Shown: positions 16,804-25,066 of the stretch, piece after piece | How the letters are laid out: every line of letters begins with the position of its first letter | Numbering within the stretch: the stretch's first letter is position 1 | Source of the DNA: Halotia branconii CENA392 | GTDB lineage: Bacteria > Cyanobacteriota > Cyanobacteriia > Cyanobacteriales > Nostocaceae | Assembly: GCF_029953635.1 (NCBI RefSeq) | Contig: NZ_CP124543.1 | Coordinates: 4,505,455 to 4,569,454, forward strand | Direction: 5' to 3' | DNA: 64,000 nt | Made by a program: the position numbers and the translations under genes | The notes under the pieces: generated by a model | The model's input: the letters and a program-made list of their open reading frames with translations, nothing else | What the model was told of the DNA's origin: nothing | The model's database searches: none

Positions 16804-17204
16804 ACTTTTATTGATTCTGGAGTGTTAATAAATGCGGCGCGTGGTGTGGGAGAAGATTCAGAAAAAGCTTTGGAAATATTTTAGCAGATTCAAGCCGTGA
16901 ATTTGCTTCGAGCGAATTTATCAAAATGGAGGTAATGCCTAAAGCAATTTATAATCGAAAAACAGTAGAAGCTGAATTTTACAAATCATTCTTTAGTGCT
17001 GTCACTTACTGGTCTAACGATATAGAAAAAGTAGTACAAGACGCTTATAACATCGCTTGTCAGTATGGTTTAGCAGCTATGGATGCGCTTCATGTAGCTA
17101 CGGCGTTGTCAGTTGGTGCAGAGGAATTTATGACAATTGAGAAAAAAAGAAAGCCTATGTTTAGGGTGTCTAGTATTAAAGTAATTTCTATTTTTGATTA
17201 CTAA
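16804..17204 (+). pseudogene. Broken PIN-domain toxin gene
   Basis: The sequence TFIDSGVLINAARGVGEDSEKALEI (from 16804) is a PIN-domain start with the catalytic Asp. At about 16880 the frame shifts by one, and LADSSREFASSEFIKMEVMP... follows, running to 17204 with the second conserved acidic stretch (AAMDALHVATALSVGAEEFM). No start codon remains in front, where a palindromic repeat lies. A fragment from ATG 16926 (92 codons) stays open but lacks the first catalytic Asp. VapC-like endoribonuclease relic. Confidence 0.8.
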
Positions 17205-17240
17205 ATAATAGCGCGAAATTTGATGATCGCCTTTCAACTC
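17204..17240. repeat. 37-bp direct repeat, right copy
   Basis: Right copy of the repeat at 16325-16361; it starts at the stop codon of the toxin relic and lies in the upstream region of the gamma-glutamyltransferase gene. Confidence 0.75.
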
Positions 17241-17310
17241 CTGTACGAACAGCGTATAAAATGTATCCCTTAGCTGTAGGCTAATAAATGTCAAACACAA
17301 TGGCATCACA

Positions 17311-19080
17311 ATGGTTATTGTTGCTAAATTTCGACAGGTTGCGATCGCTGTTTTTTCCTTAAATATTATTCTTGGTAGCCAAGTTGCATCAGCCGTCTTG
17401 ACTTTACCTCTACGCAGCAAAAAGGCGATGGTGGTTTCAGCAAATCCCTTGGCGAGTGAGGCGGGAATTTGGATGTTACGCAAGGGTGGTAATGCAGTTG
17501 ATGCAGCTGTGGCCACAACCTTTGCTATTTCTGTAGTTGAGCCTTTTTCGGCGGGTATTGGTGGCGGTGGATTTTTATTGATGCATTCTGGGAAAACTGG
17601 GGAAATCAAAGCGCTAGATTTTCGGGAACGCGCACCACTCAAAGCTACCAGAAATATGTATTTAGATGCCCAAGGTAAGGTGCGTCCCAATGCAAGTTTA
17701 AATGGATATTTGGCAGTGGCGACACCGGGAACGGTGGCAGGAATGTATGAAGTTCATCGTCGTTATGGTAAGCTGCCTTGGCAAGAAGTAATCAAACCTG
17801 CGATCGCTTTGGCTAAATATGGTTTTATTATTAGTCCTCAAGTGAGTTGGCGATCGCTTCCCCAGTACGAAAACCGTAAACAAGTAATTCTCAACAATCC
17901 GGCGGCAAAGGCGATTTTTACTCGTAATGGTGAATTTTATCAACCAGGAGAAAGGCTTGTACAGCGTGATTTGGCAACAACTTTAGAAATAATTGCTCAA
18001 AATCCCCAAAGTTTTTACACTGGCAAAATTGCTCAAGCGATCGCTGCTGATATGGCCAAAAATGGTGGTTTAATTACACTTGCAGACTTAAAAGCTTATA
18101 AATCAATCTGGCGTACTCCCGTATGTGGTAACTTTCGCCAAGCTAAAATTTGCTCTATGCCGCCACCTTCATCAGGAGGTGTTCATCTATTGCAGATGTT
18201 AAATATTATTGGTGACACTGATTTGAAATCTTTAGGATGGCATCATCCTGATAGCTTACATTTAATGGTAGAAGCAATGAAAATTGCTTATGCTGATCGT
18301 TCGCAATATTTAGGCGATCCGGATTTTGTGAAAGTTCCCGTACAACAGCTAATCAGCCCAGCTTACGCCAAAAAACGCCGTCAAGAAATAAATATGCAAA
18401 AGGCTCAACCTGCAACTGAGGTTAAGCCAATAGATTTAAAAACCTTACAAAACTTCAGTCAAGCTGATACGCAGAAACGAAATACACGTCGTCATGAATC
18501 TACAGAAACCAGCCATCTTAACGTTGTAGATGAAGAACGTAACGCAGTCAGTCTCACGTTTACAGTCAACTTTGGTTTCGGTTCTGGAGTCGTGACACCG
18601 GGAACTGGTATTCTATTGAATGATGAGATGGATGATTTTGCAGCCGCACCAGGAGTACCAAATGTATTTGGCCTTGTGGGTAATGAAGCTAATGCAATCG
18701 CACCTCGCAAAACTCCCTTATCCAGCATGACTCCAACAATTATCACGGAGAATGGCCGCCTCCGCATGGTAGTAGGTACACCTGGCGGTAGCACTATCAT
18801 CACTCAGGTACTGCAAATTATTCTGAATGTGCTGGCATACAATATGGATGTTGGTTCAGCCGTTTCTGTGCCACGCATACATCATCAATGGCTTCCCGAT
18901 AATTTGCTAGTAGAACCTTGGGGTTTGGATGCTCTAACTCTGCAAGATTTACGCCGTCGCGGACACAAGATACAAGAAGCTGAACCTTGGGGTAATGCTA
19001 ACGCGATCGCCGTTACAGCAGATGGAACCTTAGAAGGAGCAGCCGATCCTCGTGGTGATGGTTCTCCTAGAGGGTTTTGA
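17311..19080 (+). CDS. ggt: Gamma-glutamyltransferase
   Basis: 589 residues. N-terminal signal peptide (about 1-27, IAVFSLNIILGSQVASA), so it acts in the periplasm or is exported; it cleaves glutathione and other gamma-glutamyl compounds and transfers the glutamyl group. It is made as a precursor that cuts itself before T400, the nucleophile in ETSHLNVVDEERNAVS. Other family signatures: AVVSANPLASEAG-like start of the large subunit, GGNAVDAAVA, FSAGIGGGGFLL, PPPSSGGVHLLQM, MDDF and the GSTIITQVLQ/TPGGS loop near the end. Full length (E. coli 580). No interruption. It has the right copy of a 37-bp direct repeat upstream. Confidence 0.95.
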   Translation: MVIVAKFRQVAIAVFSLNIILGSQVASAVLTLPLRSKKAMVVSANPLASEAGIWMLRKGGNAVDAAVATTFAISVVEPFSAGIGGGGFLLMHSGKTGEIKALDFRERAPLKATRNMYLDAQGKVRPNASLNGYLAVATPGTVAGMYEVHRRYGKLPWQEVIKPAIALAKYGFIISPQVSWRSLPQYENRKQVILNNPAAKAIFTRNGEFYQPGERLVQRDLATTLEIIAQNPQSFYTGKIAQAIAADMAKNGGLITLADLKAYKSIWRTPVCGNFRQAKICSMPPPSSGGVHLLQMLNIIGDTDLKSLGWHHPDSLHLMVEAMKIAYADRSQYLGDPDFVKVPVQQLISPAYAKKRRQEINMQKAQPATEVKPIDLKTLQNFSQADTQKRNTRRHESTETSHLNVVDEERNAVSLTFTVNFGFGSGVVTPGTGILLNDEMDDFAAAPGVPNVFGLVGNEANAIAPRKTPLSSMTPTIITENGRLRMVVGTPGGSTIITQVLQIILNVLAYNMDVGSAVSVPRIHHQWLPDNLLVEPWGLDALTLQDLRRRGHKIQEAEPWGNANAIAVTADGTLEGAADPRGDGSPRGF

Positions 19081-19127
19081 ATTAGGGACTAGGGGCTAGG
19101 AGCTAGGGACTAGAGTTAGAGTATTAA
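19081..19127. repeat. TAGGGACT-type short tandem repeat
   Basis: TTAGGGACTAGGGGCTAGGAGCTAGGGACTAG contains four degenerate copies of TAGGGACTAGG, a heptamer-like repeat typical of Nostocales intergenic DNA. It lies between ggt and a convergent small gene. Confidence 0.8.
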
Positions 19128-19388
19128 CTATTGATTTTGGATTTTAGACTCTGAATATTGACTACCAAACTCGTTTGCCCGTGCGCTAGGTACTAATGTC
19201 CAACCTGCTTTCAGCAGTTTTTGATAAGTAGCCCAACCTTTAGAACCGCCTGGGATGGGATAATCTGGCACTGCATATTGTCGGCAAGCTGTATAAGGCC
19301 GCCAAGGCTCATGAGGCGCGGCTTGCAAATACAATATCTTTTCTCCATCTTCACCAGACTTAGATAACCAGCACATTTGTTGATGCAT
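19128..19388 (-). CDS. Small conserved hypothetical protein
   Basis: 86 residues from ATG 19388, with a strong ribosome site AAAGGAG six bases upstream. Soluble and aromatic-rich: EKILYLQAAPHEPWRPYTAC, YAVPDYPIPGGSKGWATYQK, LLKAGWTLVPSAR. No known domain recognised; the 'GGSKGWATYQKLLKAGW' segment suggests a small conserved fold rather than a random reading frame. A second overlapping frame from 19393 starts out of register with the ribosome site and is not supported. Confidence 0.65.
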   Translation of the reverse strand: MHQQMCWLSKSGEDGEKILYLQAAPHEPWRPYTACRQYAVPDYPIPGGSKGWATYQKLLKAGWTLVPSARANEFGSQYSESKIQNQ

Positions 19389-19772
19389 GGCAAACTCCTT
19401 TGTGTTTTAGCTTATATAGCTTATAGTGCATAATGGCAGATTTTTGTCAAGATCTACCTCGCTCTTGTGAGATAAATTTTTATCTCCCTAGCATGTGTCC
19501 ATTTATCTACAAATCCATGTGGTACAATTACTGAATTAGAAATACGTCTTAAGACAGATTCCTTTGCATATCAAGACAAAGAGACAAATGTTTTTGTCTC
19601 TCACCCTACCTTTATGGTTAGGATTTTCCTAATGGTATCTGTGGTTTTTGTAAGTGTATGTATCGATCACTACTATTTTTGGAGATACTTGGGGATCAGA
19701 CAGTTTGTTTTGATGGCTACAATAGTGCAGATACCTGGACATCAACTGCGATCGCAACTTTACAAAATTAGT
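19389..19772. other. Spacer with a strong hairpin, no gene
   Basis: 384 bp between two minus-strand genes. At 19580-19601 AGAGACAAA and TTTGTCTCT form a perfect 9-bp stem with a 4-nt loop (TGTT). It is not followed by a T run on either strand, so it is more likely an RNA structure or regulator site than a terminator. No open frame of interest. Confidence 0.4.
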
Positions 19773-20360
19773 CTAAAAACATAATGAGCTTAAAATGCTG
19801 CGAATTTCCTTTACTTGTTGAGTGTATTGCAAGTCAGATAAAACAGGTTTTGCGTCTTGTAGCTGAATCGGTTGGGCTAAATCAATCCATGATTTGCAAC
19901 CACCGTATTCATGACTATAAAAAATTTCCTGCTCTTGGGGTAATTTATAAGTCCGCAGGAGGAGTATATATAAAGGCTGATGTGGTTTCCACTTGAGGCG
20001 ATCGCTAATAAAATGCTCGTTCCAAATATGAAAAGGAAGTAAAGCATTGACAGCTGATTCGTCATTAATCGGCAAAATATCGGTAATTTCAGCCCAACTG
20101 CTGATGGGAACCTTTTCTGGATGCCAGCCAGGAGTGACTGGAGATACAAGATTGGCATATTCAGATTTAAGCAAGCCAGTTTGTTGGTGTTCGTAAGTCG
20201 GATAAAGCACAATCTGCTCATGGGCAACTTGGAAACGTCCCTTTGTTTCACGGATACCACCTTTACGAAGCAGCATAATAGTTTTACCTTTTTCTAGGGC
20301 ATCTATGGCTACTGCCCATTCTTTGAGTGCATGTAAAGTCGTAGTCAATTTCATTGGCAT
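19773..20360 (-). CDS. DUF1802 family protein
   Basis: 195 residues. The sequence ALKEWAVAIDALEKGKTIMLLRKGGI, the GRFQVAHEQIVLYPTYEHQ region and the C-terminal 'CKSWIDLAQPI' correspond to DUF1802 proteins, common in cyanobacteria and of unknown role. No signal peptide or membrane segment. The start MPMKLTTTL is at 20360. Divergent from the aldo/keto reductase gene with an 80-bp gap. Confidence 0.8.
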   Translation of the reverse strand: MPMKLTTTLHALKEWAVAIDALEKGKTIMLLRKGGIRETKGRFQVAHEQIVLYPTYEHQQTGLLKSEYANLVSPVTPGWHPEKVPISSWAEITDILPINDESAVNALLPFHIWNEHFISDRLKWKPHQPLYILLLRTYKLPQEQEIFYSHEYGGCKSWIDLAQPIQLQDAKPVLSDLQYTQQVKEIRSILSSLCF

Positions 20361-20440
20361 CTACTATAACTCTGATTTAATTTCTAGTTAAGACCGTTAA
20401 AGTATGTAATTGTGCGGAAATAATGAACTAAAGAACCATC

Positions 20441-21400
20441 ATGCAAAAGCGGACACTAGGGAAATCGGACGTACAAATTACACCTATCTTGATGGGGACT
20501 TGGCAAGCCGGTAAAAAGATGTGGAAGGGAATTGAGGATGCTGACTCTATTAAAACTATTCGAGCAGCATTTGAAGCGGGTATCACAACCATTGACACCG
20601 CTGAGGTCTATGGTGAAGGACACTCTGAGCAAATTGTAGCCGAAGCTTTATCTGATGTTCGCGATCGCGTGGAATATGCTACGAAAGTTTTCTCCAACCA
20701 TCTCAAGTATGACCAAGTGATTACAGCTTGCGATCGCTCTTTGAAAAACCTCAAAACCGACTATATCGATCTTTACCAAATTCATTGGCCTTCTGGGGCT
20801 TTCAATAGTGAAACAGTTCCCATTGAGGAGACTATGAAAGCTCTGACTTTCTTAAAAGAACAAGGAAAAATTCGAGCGATTGGTGTTTCTAACTTTTCTA
20901 AGACTCAATTGGCAGAAGCCTCCAAGTATGGACGTATTGATAGTTTACAACCGCCTTATTCTCTGTTTTGGCGAAAAATAGAAACAGATGCGATGCCTTA
21001 TTGTATTGAGAACAATATTTCTATCTTGGCTTATTCATCTTTAGCACAAGGATTGCTGACTGGTAAATTTGCTGCCGACCAGAGATTTGATCCAGAAGAT
21101 AACCGGGCTAAAAATAAATTGTTTCAAGGCGAAAACTTTAAACACGCTCAACAAGCCTTAGAAAAATTACGTCCAATCGCTGACCGACATAATTCTACAT
21201 TGGCTCAGTTGGCATTAGCTTGGTTAATTGCTCAACCCCAAAGTAATGCGATCGCTGGGGCGCGTTATCCTAAGCAAGCAACAGATAATGCCCTAGCAGC
21301 CGAACTAAAACTTTCTGCCGATGAAATTGCCGAAATAGATGCGATCGGACGCATTGTCACCGATCATCTTGATGACAACCCAGTTATGTGGAACTGGTAA
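20441..21400 (+). CDS. Aldo/keto reductase
   Basis: 319 residues of the NADPH-dependent aldo/keto reductase (TIM-barrel) family. The catalytic tetrad is complete: D52, Y57 (DTAEVYGEG), K82 (YATKVF) and H115 (YQIHWP). The terminal region PKQATDNALAAEL and the AGARYPKQ loop bind NADP. It looks like the YajO/'general stress' subgroup that reduces aldehydes or ketones; the true substrate is not known. Start ATG 20441. It stands alone, followed by a 550-bp spacer. Confidence 0.93.
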   Translation: MQKRTLGKSDVQITPILMGTWQAGKKMWKGIEDADSIKTIRAAFEAGITTIDTAEVYGEGHSEQIVAEALSDVRDRVEYATKVFSNHLKYDQVITACDRSLKNLKTDYIDLYQIHWPSGAFNSETVPIEETMKALTFLKEQGKIRAIGVSNFSKTQLAEASKYGRIDSLQPPYSLFWRKIETDAMPYCIENNISILAYSSLAQGLLTGKFAADQRFDPEDNRAKNKLFQGENFKHAQQALEKLRPIADRHNSTLAQLALAWLIAQPQSNAIAGARYPKQATDNALAAELKLSADEIAEIDAIGRIVTDHLDDNPVMWNW

Positions 21401-21950
21401 AATTCGGTGCATTTAACTGTCTTGTCTCTTAAATATCAGTTTTGATCTCTTTAAAAGCTAGCCGGGGATCAAAGTGTTGATGGTTTGTAGAATCTCAGCT
21501 ATATTGCAAAATTCTACAAAACGTCAACTTTGGTAAACTAAGGGTTACTCATCAAAAAGTGAGTGTTAAATTAAATAGCAGGACACCAAACAAAGCACAA
21601 ACAAACTAAATGGGTAAATGACTTTGTGTCCCCTGTCATCACCCCAGGCAAATATCGGCAATGTTAAGTGGCAAAAAGCCTGACTTCAAAGGTAAAGCCA
21701 AATCCCAAAGCGGAAAAACAAAAATTGCTGAGTTTGCTAATTATGTCCACCTTAGTTGTATCTAACAAACTTAACAATTTGAAGGCTCTAAACTTTTAGA
21801 AACCTGGTCAACCTAGACCGGGTTTTTAAGTTTGATAAGTAATAGTGTACAAATATTTATAGTCATTATGTAATTTATTGTGCTTAACTACTTAGTAGTT
21901 TTGATTTTCAATATCAATCTGGTTGATTTTTCAGCAGCAAGCAAAATAGG
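21401..21950. other. Spacer with possible small transcript
   Basis: 550 bp. A 34-codon open frame at 21661-21765 (MLSGKKPDFKGKAKSQSGKT..., very basic) lacks a clear ribosome site. A hairpin terminator follows at 21801-21825. The region 21590-21830 could be a small RNA or a short peptide gene; evidence is thin. Confidence 0.3.
21801..21825 (+). terminator. Probable rho-independent terminator
   Basis: AACCTGGTC (21801-21809) pairs with GACCGGGTT (21816-21824, one G-T pair) over a 6-nt loop and runs into TTT. It is 400 bp beyond the aldo/keto reductase stop, so it probably ends a separate short transcript. Confidence 0.65.
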
Positions 21951-21974
21951 ATGGTTACATATTGGAAAGATTTA

Positions 21975-22691
21975 ATGAATAACTGTCCTATTTGGAAACA
22001 AATATTTATAGCTATCAGTATAGGCACCTTTTCTTGTTCCTGTGAGTCAAGCGTGACCAAAAAAGTAGAACAGGCAAAGGCAACTAGCGAACCGCAGCCA
22101 CAACCAAATGTTATCTACGGTGACTTAGTTATTAAAGAGCAATCAGATTATTTGATGATTCCAGTTAATCTTGCTGTGCAGTATCAAAAGCAAGATAAGA
22201 GTTGGGAGTTTTCACGTTCTTATGAAAGAAATAATAGCAATCTACATAACATTATTTTTTATCATAAACAAGATGGCAAGTCTCATCTTTTATTAAATAG
22301 AAAAGCTATTATCAATTCTTTTGATTTATTGGAGGTGAAAAATACAGGGAAGGCTCCTATTAGAGTTTGGTTATATAAAATCATTAATGAAGATACAAAT
22401 AAAGATCAAAAAGTTAATAACGAAGATGCTGTGATTGGCTATATTTCTGATTTGTCAGGTAAAAATCTTCAACAAGTTACCCCAAATAATACTAAAATTA
22501 TCAATTGGGTTGTAGTACCCAGTCAAAATGCAATTTTTCTCAAAGTTATTAAAGACTCTGATAATAACAAAAAATTTACAGCAGAAGATAAAATTAATTT
22601 TATTAGAGTTAATCTAGAGAAACCTAGTATGGGAACAGAGATTATTAGCGACCAAATAGAGCAAGAAAGTAAGTCTTATATTTTTAAATAA
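21975..22691 (+). CDS. Putative lipoprotein with two EF-hand-like calcium loops
   Basis: 238 residues from ATG 21975 (MNNCPIWKQIFIAISIGTFS), better placed after GGAAAG than the ATG at 21951. The N-terminus is a hydrophobic span ending in SCSC (C21, C23), a weak lipobox, so it is probably anchored outside the membrane. Two canonical calcium-binding loops follow: D140-x-N142-x-D144...D151 (DTNKDQKVNNED) and D194-x-D196-x-N198...D205 (DSDNNKKFTAED), each before a hydrophobic helix start. Beta-rich sequence in between. Family not known to me; a calcium-dependent extracellular role is inferred. Confidence 0.7.
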   Translation: MNNCPIWKQIFIAISIGTFSCSCESSVTKKVEQAKATSEPQPQPNVIYGDLVIKEQSDYLMIPVNLAVQYQKQDKSWEFSRSYERNNSNLHNIIFYHKQDGKSHLLLNRKAIINSFDLLEVKNTGKAPIRVWLYKIINEDTNKDQKVNNEDAVIGYISDLSGKNLQQVTPNNTKIINWVVVPSQNAIFLKVIKDSDNNKKFTAEDKINFIRVNLEKPSMGTEIISDQIEQESKSYIFK

Positions 22692-22711
22692 AAGAATTAG
22701 GTATTGTTATA

Positions 22712-23500
22712 TTACTCATTTCCCAAGTAAGCTTCAATCACAGCTGGATCGTTTCTTACTACAGACGGTTCACCCAAAGCAATTAATTGTCCAAAGTCTA
22801 AAACAGCAATGCGATCGCACAAGCCCATGACTAAAGGAACATGATGTTCAATTAAGATAATTGTCAAGTTGAAGCGATCGCGAAGATTGCGGATAAATTT
22901 ACTCAGATATTGCTTTTCGCTGGGATTCATCCCAGCAGCGGGTTCATCGAGAAGTAAGACTTGCGGTTTTAGGGCTAAGGCGCGGGCAATTTCTATGCGA
23001 CGTTGATCACCGTAGGCGAAGTTTTTGGCTTTTTCGGCGGCGCGATCGCTTAAACCGACTAAATCTAATAATTCTAAAGCTTTTTGTCTGCTTTTATATT
23101 CTTCTCTAGGCGCAGGTGGTAATCCCAAAACTCCTGTAATCATGTTGCTTTTGGTGTGTAAATGCCGAGCAATAATCACATTTTCTAATGCTGATAATTC
23201 CCCAAACAAACGGATATTTTGAAATGTCCGAGCAATACCCAATCCTGCAATTTGATGAGGACGCAATTGAGAAATTGCTGAACCTTGATAATGTAATTCT
23301 CCACTAGAAGCTGGTATTAAAGCTGTAATCAAATTAAATAATGTTGTTTTCCCAGCACCATTAGGGCCAATCAAGCCAAAAATCTCATGTTTATTAACTG
23401 TAAAAGATACATTATTCACCGCTACCAAACCTCCGAAGCGGCGAGTCAGAGATTTTACTTCTAAGGCTATGTTGCTGCTATTTACTGAACTATATGACAT
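22712..23500 (-). CDS. natA: ABC transporter ATP-binding protein, neutral amino acid uptake (NatA-like)
   Basis: 262 residues of the LivG class. Walker A GPNGAGKT (45-52), ABC signature region YGDQRRIEIARAL, Walker B VLLLDEPAAGMN and the switch histidine (LIEHH) are all present. It hydrolyses ATP to drive branched-chain/neutral amino acid import. It overlaps the permease gene by one base (TAATG). In Anabaena sp. PCC 7120 a LivG-like and a LivM-like gene, natA and natC, are adjacent with the other subunits elsewhere; the same two-gene layout here is why I give this symbol, which remains an inference. Confidence 0.88.
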   Translation of the reverse strand: MSYSSVNSSNIALEVKSLTRRFGGLVAVNNVSFTVNKHEIFGLIGPNGAGKTTLFNLITALIPASSGELHYQGSAISQLRPHQIAGLGIARTFQNIRLFGELSALENVIIARHLHTKSNMITGVLGLPPAPREEYKSRQKALELLDLVGLSDRAAEKAKNFAYGDQRRIEIARALALKPQVLLLDEPAAGMNPSEKQYLSKFIRNLRDRFNLTIILIEHHVPLVMGLCDRIAVLDFGQLIALGEPSVVRNDPAVIEAYLGNE

Positions 23501-24426
23501 TACTTGTTTCTAAGTTTACCTATTTTAAAAATATCTGGAGTTACTAAACCTTGAGGAAAGAAGATTGTTCCCACTACAATCAACAAGCCAAAAATAATTA
23601 ATCTCCCATCCCGCAAAAATTGCGCTAACCAATCGGGCAAACCACCTGTGTCAGCTAGTCCTCGCAAAACTTCAGGTAAGGCTGTAAATAGCATACCACC
23701 GACTACAGAACCTAAAAAAGTTCTTGAACCACCAATTAACACAAAAGTTAAATAGATAATACTGGCATCAAAAGTACCTTGACGAGCATTCCAGGTATTA
23801 AGAAAATGGGCGCTAATAGCACCTACAATCCCTGCAAGAATTGCTCCTAGAGTAAATGCTAAAACTTTGTAGTAGGTGGGGTTAATGCCCATTGCCCCTG
23901 CTGCTAATTCATCTTCACGGATAGCTGTAAACGCTCTGCCTACGCGAATACGTTCCAAACGATAAAAAACTACCATACTTACTAATAGTAATGGTAGAGC
24001 AATCCATAAATATTCAATTTGAGTTGCGAAGGGTTGAGGAATACCGAAAATTCCTACAGCACCGCCCGTAATTTCTAAATTTAAGGACAAAACTCGCAGG
24101 ATTTCTACAAACGCAATAGTCGCGATCGCTAAATAAATTCCTCGCAATCGTAAGGCCGGAATGCCTACTGCTACGCCCAATAAACCTGAAATTATCCCAG
24201 CAATTAACATCTCCAATAACAATAATGGAATGGGATATAAACCACTACTAGATGTAAAAATTTTTGTAGATAAAATTGCTGCAATATATCCACCTAAAGC
24301 ATAAAACCCAGGACTTGCTAAGGACAATTGCCCAGTCATCAGAGGTAAATAAAGTGATAGTCCCAGCAGCGCCCCCAATACCATTGAGACAATCAGTGAA
24401 CCGTAAGTAGATAAAAATTCAGCCAT
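23500..24426 (-). CDS. natC: ABC transporter permease, LivM type (NatC-like)
   Basis: 308 residues with eight or more hydrophobic segments. The LivM signature is visible: SLASPGFYALGGYIAA near the N-terminus, RGIYLAIATIAFVEILR, and AIREDELAAGAMGI followed by the SAHFLNTW and GGSRTFLGSVVGG regions. It forms half of the membrane channel for neutral/branched-chain amino acids. Second permease and binding protein are not in this window. The gene for the ATPase overlaps its stop. Confidence 0.88.
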   Translation of the reverse strand: MAEFLSTYGSLIVSMVLGALLGLSLYLPLMTGQLSLASPGFYALGGYIAAILSTKIFTSSSGLYPIPLLLLEMLIAGIISGLLGVAVGIPALRLRGIYLAIATIAFVEILRVLSLNLEITGGAVGIFGIPQPFATQIEYLWIALPLLLVSMVVFYRLERIRVGRAFTAIREDELAAGAMGINPTYYKVLAFTLGAILAGIVGAISAHFLNTWNARQGTFDASIIYLTFVLIGGSRTFLGSVVGGMLFTALPEVLRGLADTGGLPDWLAQFLRDGRLIIFGLLIVVGTIFFPQGLVTPDIFKIGKLRNK

Positions 24427-24442
24427 TTTAAAATACTTTGAT

Positions 24443-24455
24443 TACATTGAATGTA
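24443..24455. promoter_or_regulatory. Small palindrome upstream of natC
   Basis: TACATTGAATGTA is a perfect inverted repeat (6+1+6) 17 bp upstream of the natC start. It could bind a regulator; the NtcA consensus GTA-N8-TAC is not matched. Confidence 0.25.
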
Positions 24456-24513
24456 CTCAAAAGTGTACCTTAAACGCCTTGCGTAACTGCGCTAACCGAT
24501 GCGATCGCAAAAT

Positions 24514-25053
24514 TTATAGTTTTCGTTCTTTTATAGGCTGGGCTGGATTACCTGCATAAATGATCATCGGCTCCAAGGAGCGTCCGGTAACTCCACCTAA
24601 AGTCAGTACTGCACCCTTACCAATAGTGACTCCTGGCCCGATTACTGACTTAGCTGCAATCCAACTACTCTCCTGAATATGAATCGGGGCAGGAATTAGT
24701 TGAAAATCAGGATGATTCCAGTCATGATTGCCAGTGCAGAGATAGACACCTTGAGATAGGCACACATGACTTTCTATGGTGACAGCAGCCAAGTTATCGA
24801 TCCAGGCATCTTCACCAATCCAAACATAATCGCCTACAATTAATCGCCAAGGAAACTTCACTCTTACCCCTGGCTTGATACGAACACCTTGACCAATTTG
24901 CGCTCCAAAGCAACAAAGTACCCAAACTTTTAAGCTTGATATCGGCAGCCAGTAACTCTCAACCAAGGGCGAACCTACAAAATACCAAACAAGTTGCTTC
25001 CAATATGGTGCGCCTGGGGTATAAGTACCTAAAGTGTAGCTATCTAAACGCAT
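24514..25053 (-). CDS. WcaF-like hexapeptide acetyltransferase
   Basis: 179 residues. A left-handed beta-helix acyltransferase: IGQGVRIKPGVRVKFPWRLIVG, VWIGEDAWIDNLA and SVIGPGVTIGKGAVLTLGGV are hexapeptide repeats; the Y..TGNHDW loop (CTGNHDW) and WIAAKSVIG are shared with WcaF of colanic acid synthesis. It transfers acetyl groups from acetyl-CoA to sugars. It lies 13 bp downstream of a DUF218 gene, so they are one operon. A link to the polysaccharide genes further right is plausible but not shown. Confidence 0.88.
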   Translation of the reverse strand: MRLDSYTLGTYTPGAPYWKQLVWYFVGSPLVESYWLPISSLKVWVLCCFGAQIGQGVRIKPGVRVKFPWRLIVGDYVWIGEDAWIDNLAAVTIESHVCLSQGVYLCTGNHDWNHPDFQLIPAPIHIQESSWIAAKSVIGPGVTIGKGAVLTLGGVTGRSLEPMIIYAGNPAQPIKERKL

Positions 25054-25066
25054 ATTTGATAGTCAA

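Noticed and set aside
19211..19393. Alternative frame starting MPCINKCAGYLS on the minus strand
   Set aside because: The AAAGGAG site is 6 bases from the ATG at 19388 and only 1 base from this one, and the sequence is an out-of-frame reading of the same region.
24427..24513. NtcA-binding site (GTA-N8-TAC) upstream of natC
   Set aside because: GTACTCAAAAGTGTAC has 10, not 8, bases between GTA and TAC; the true operator, if any, is unproven.
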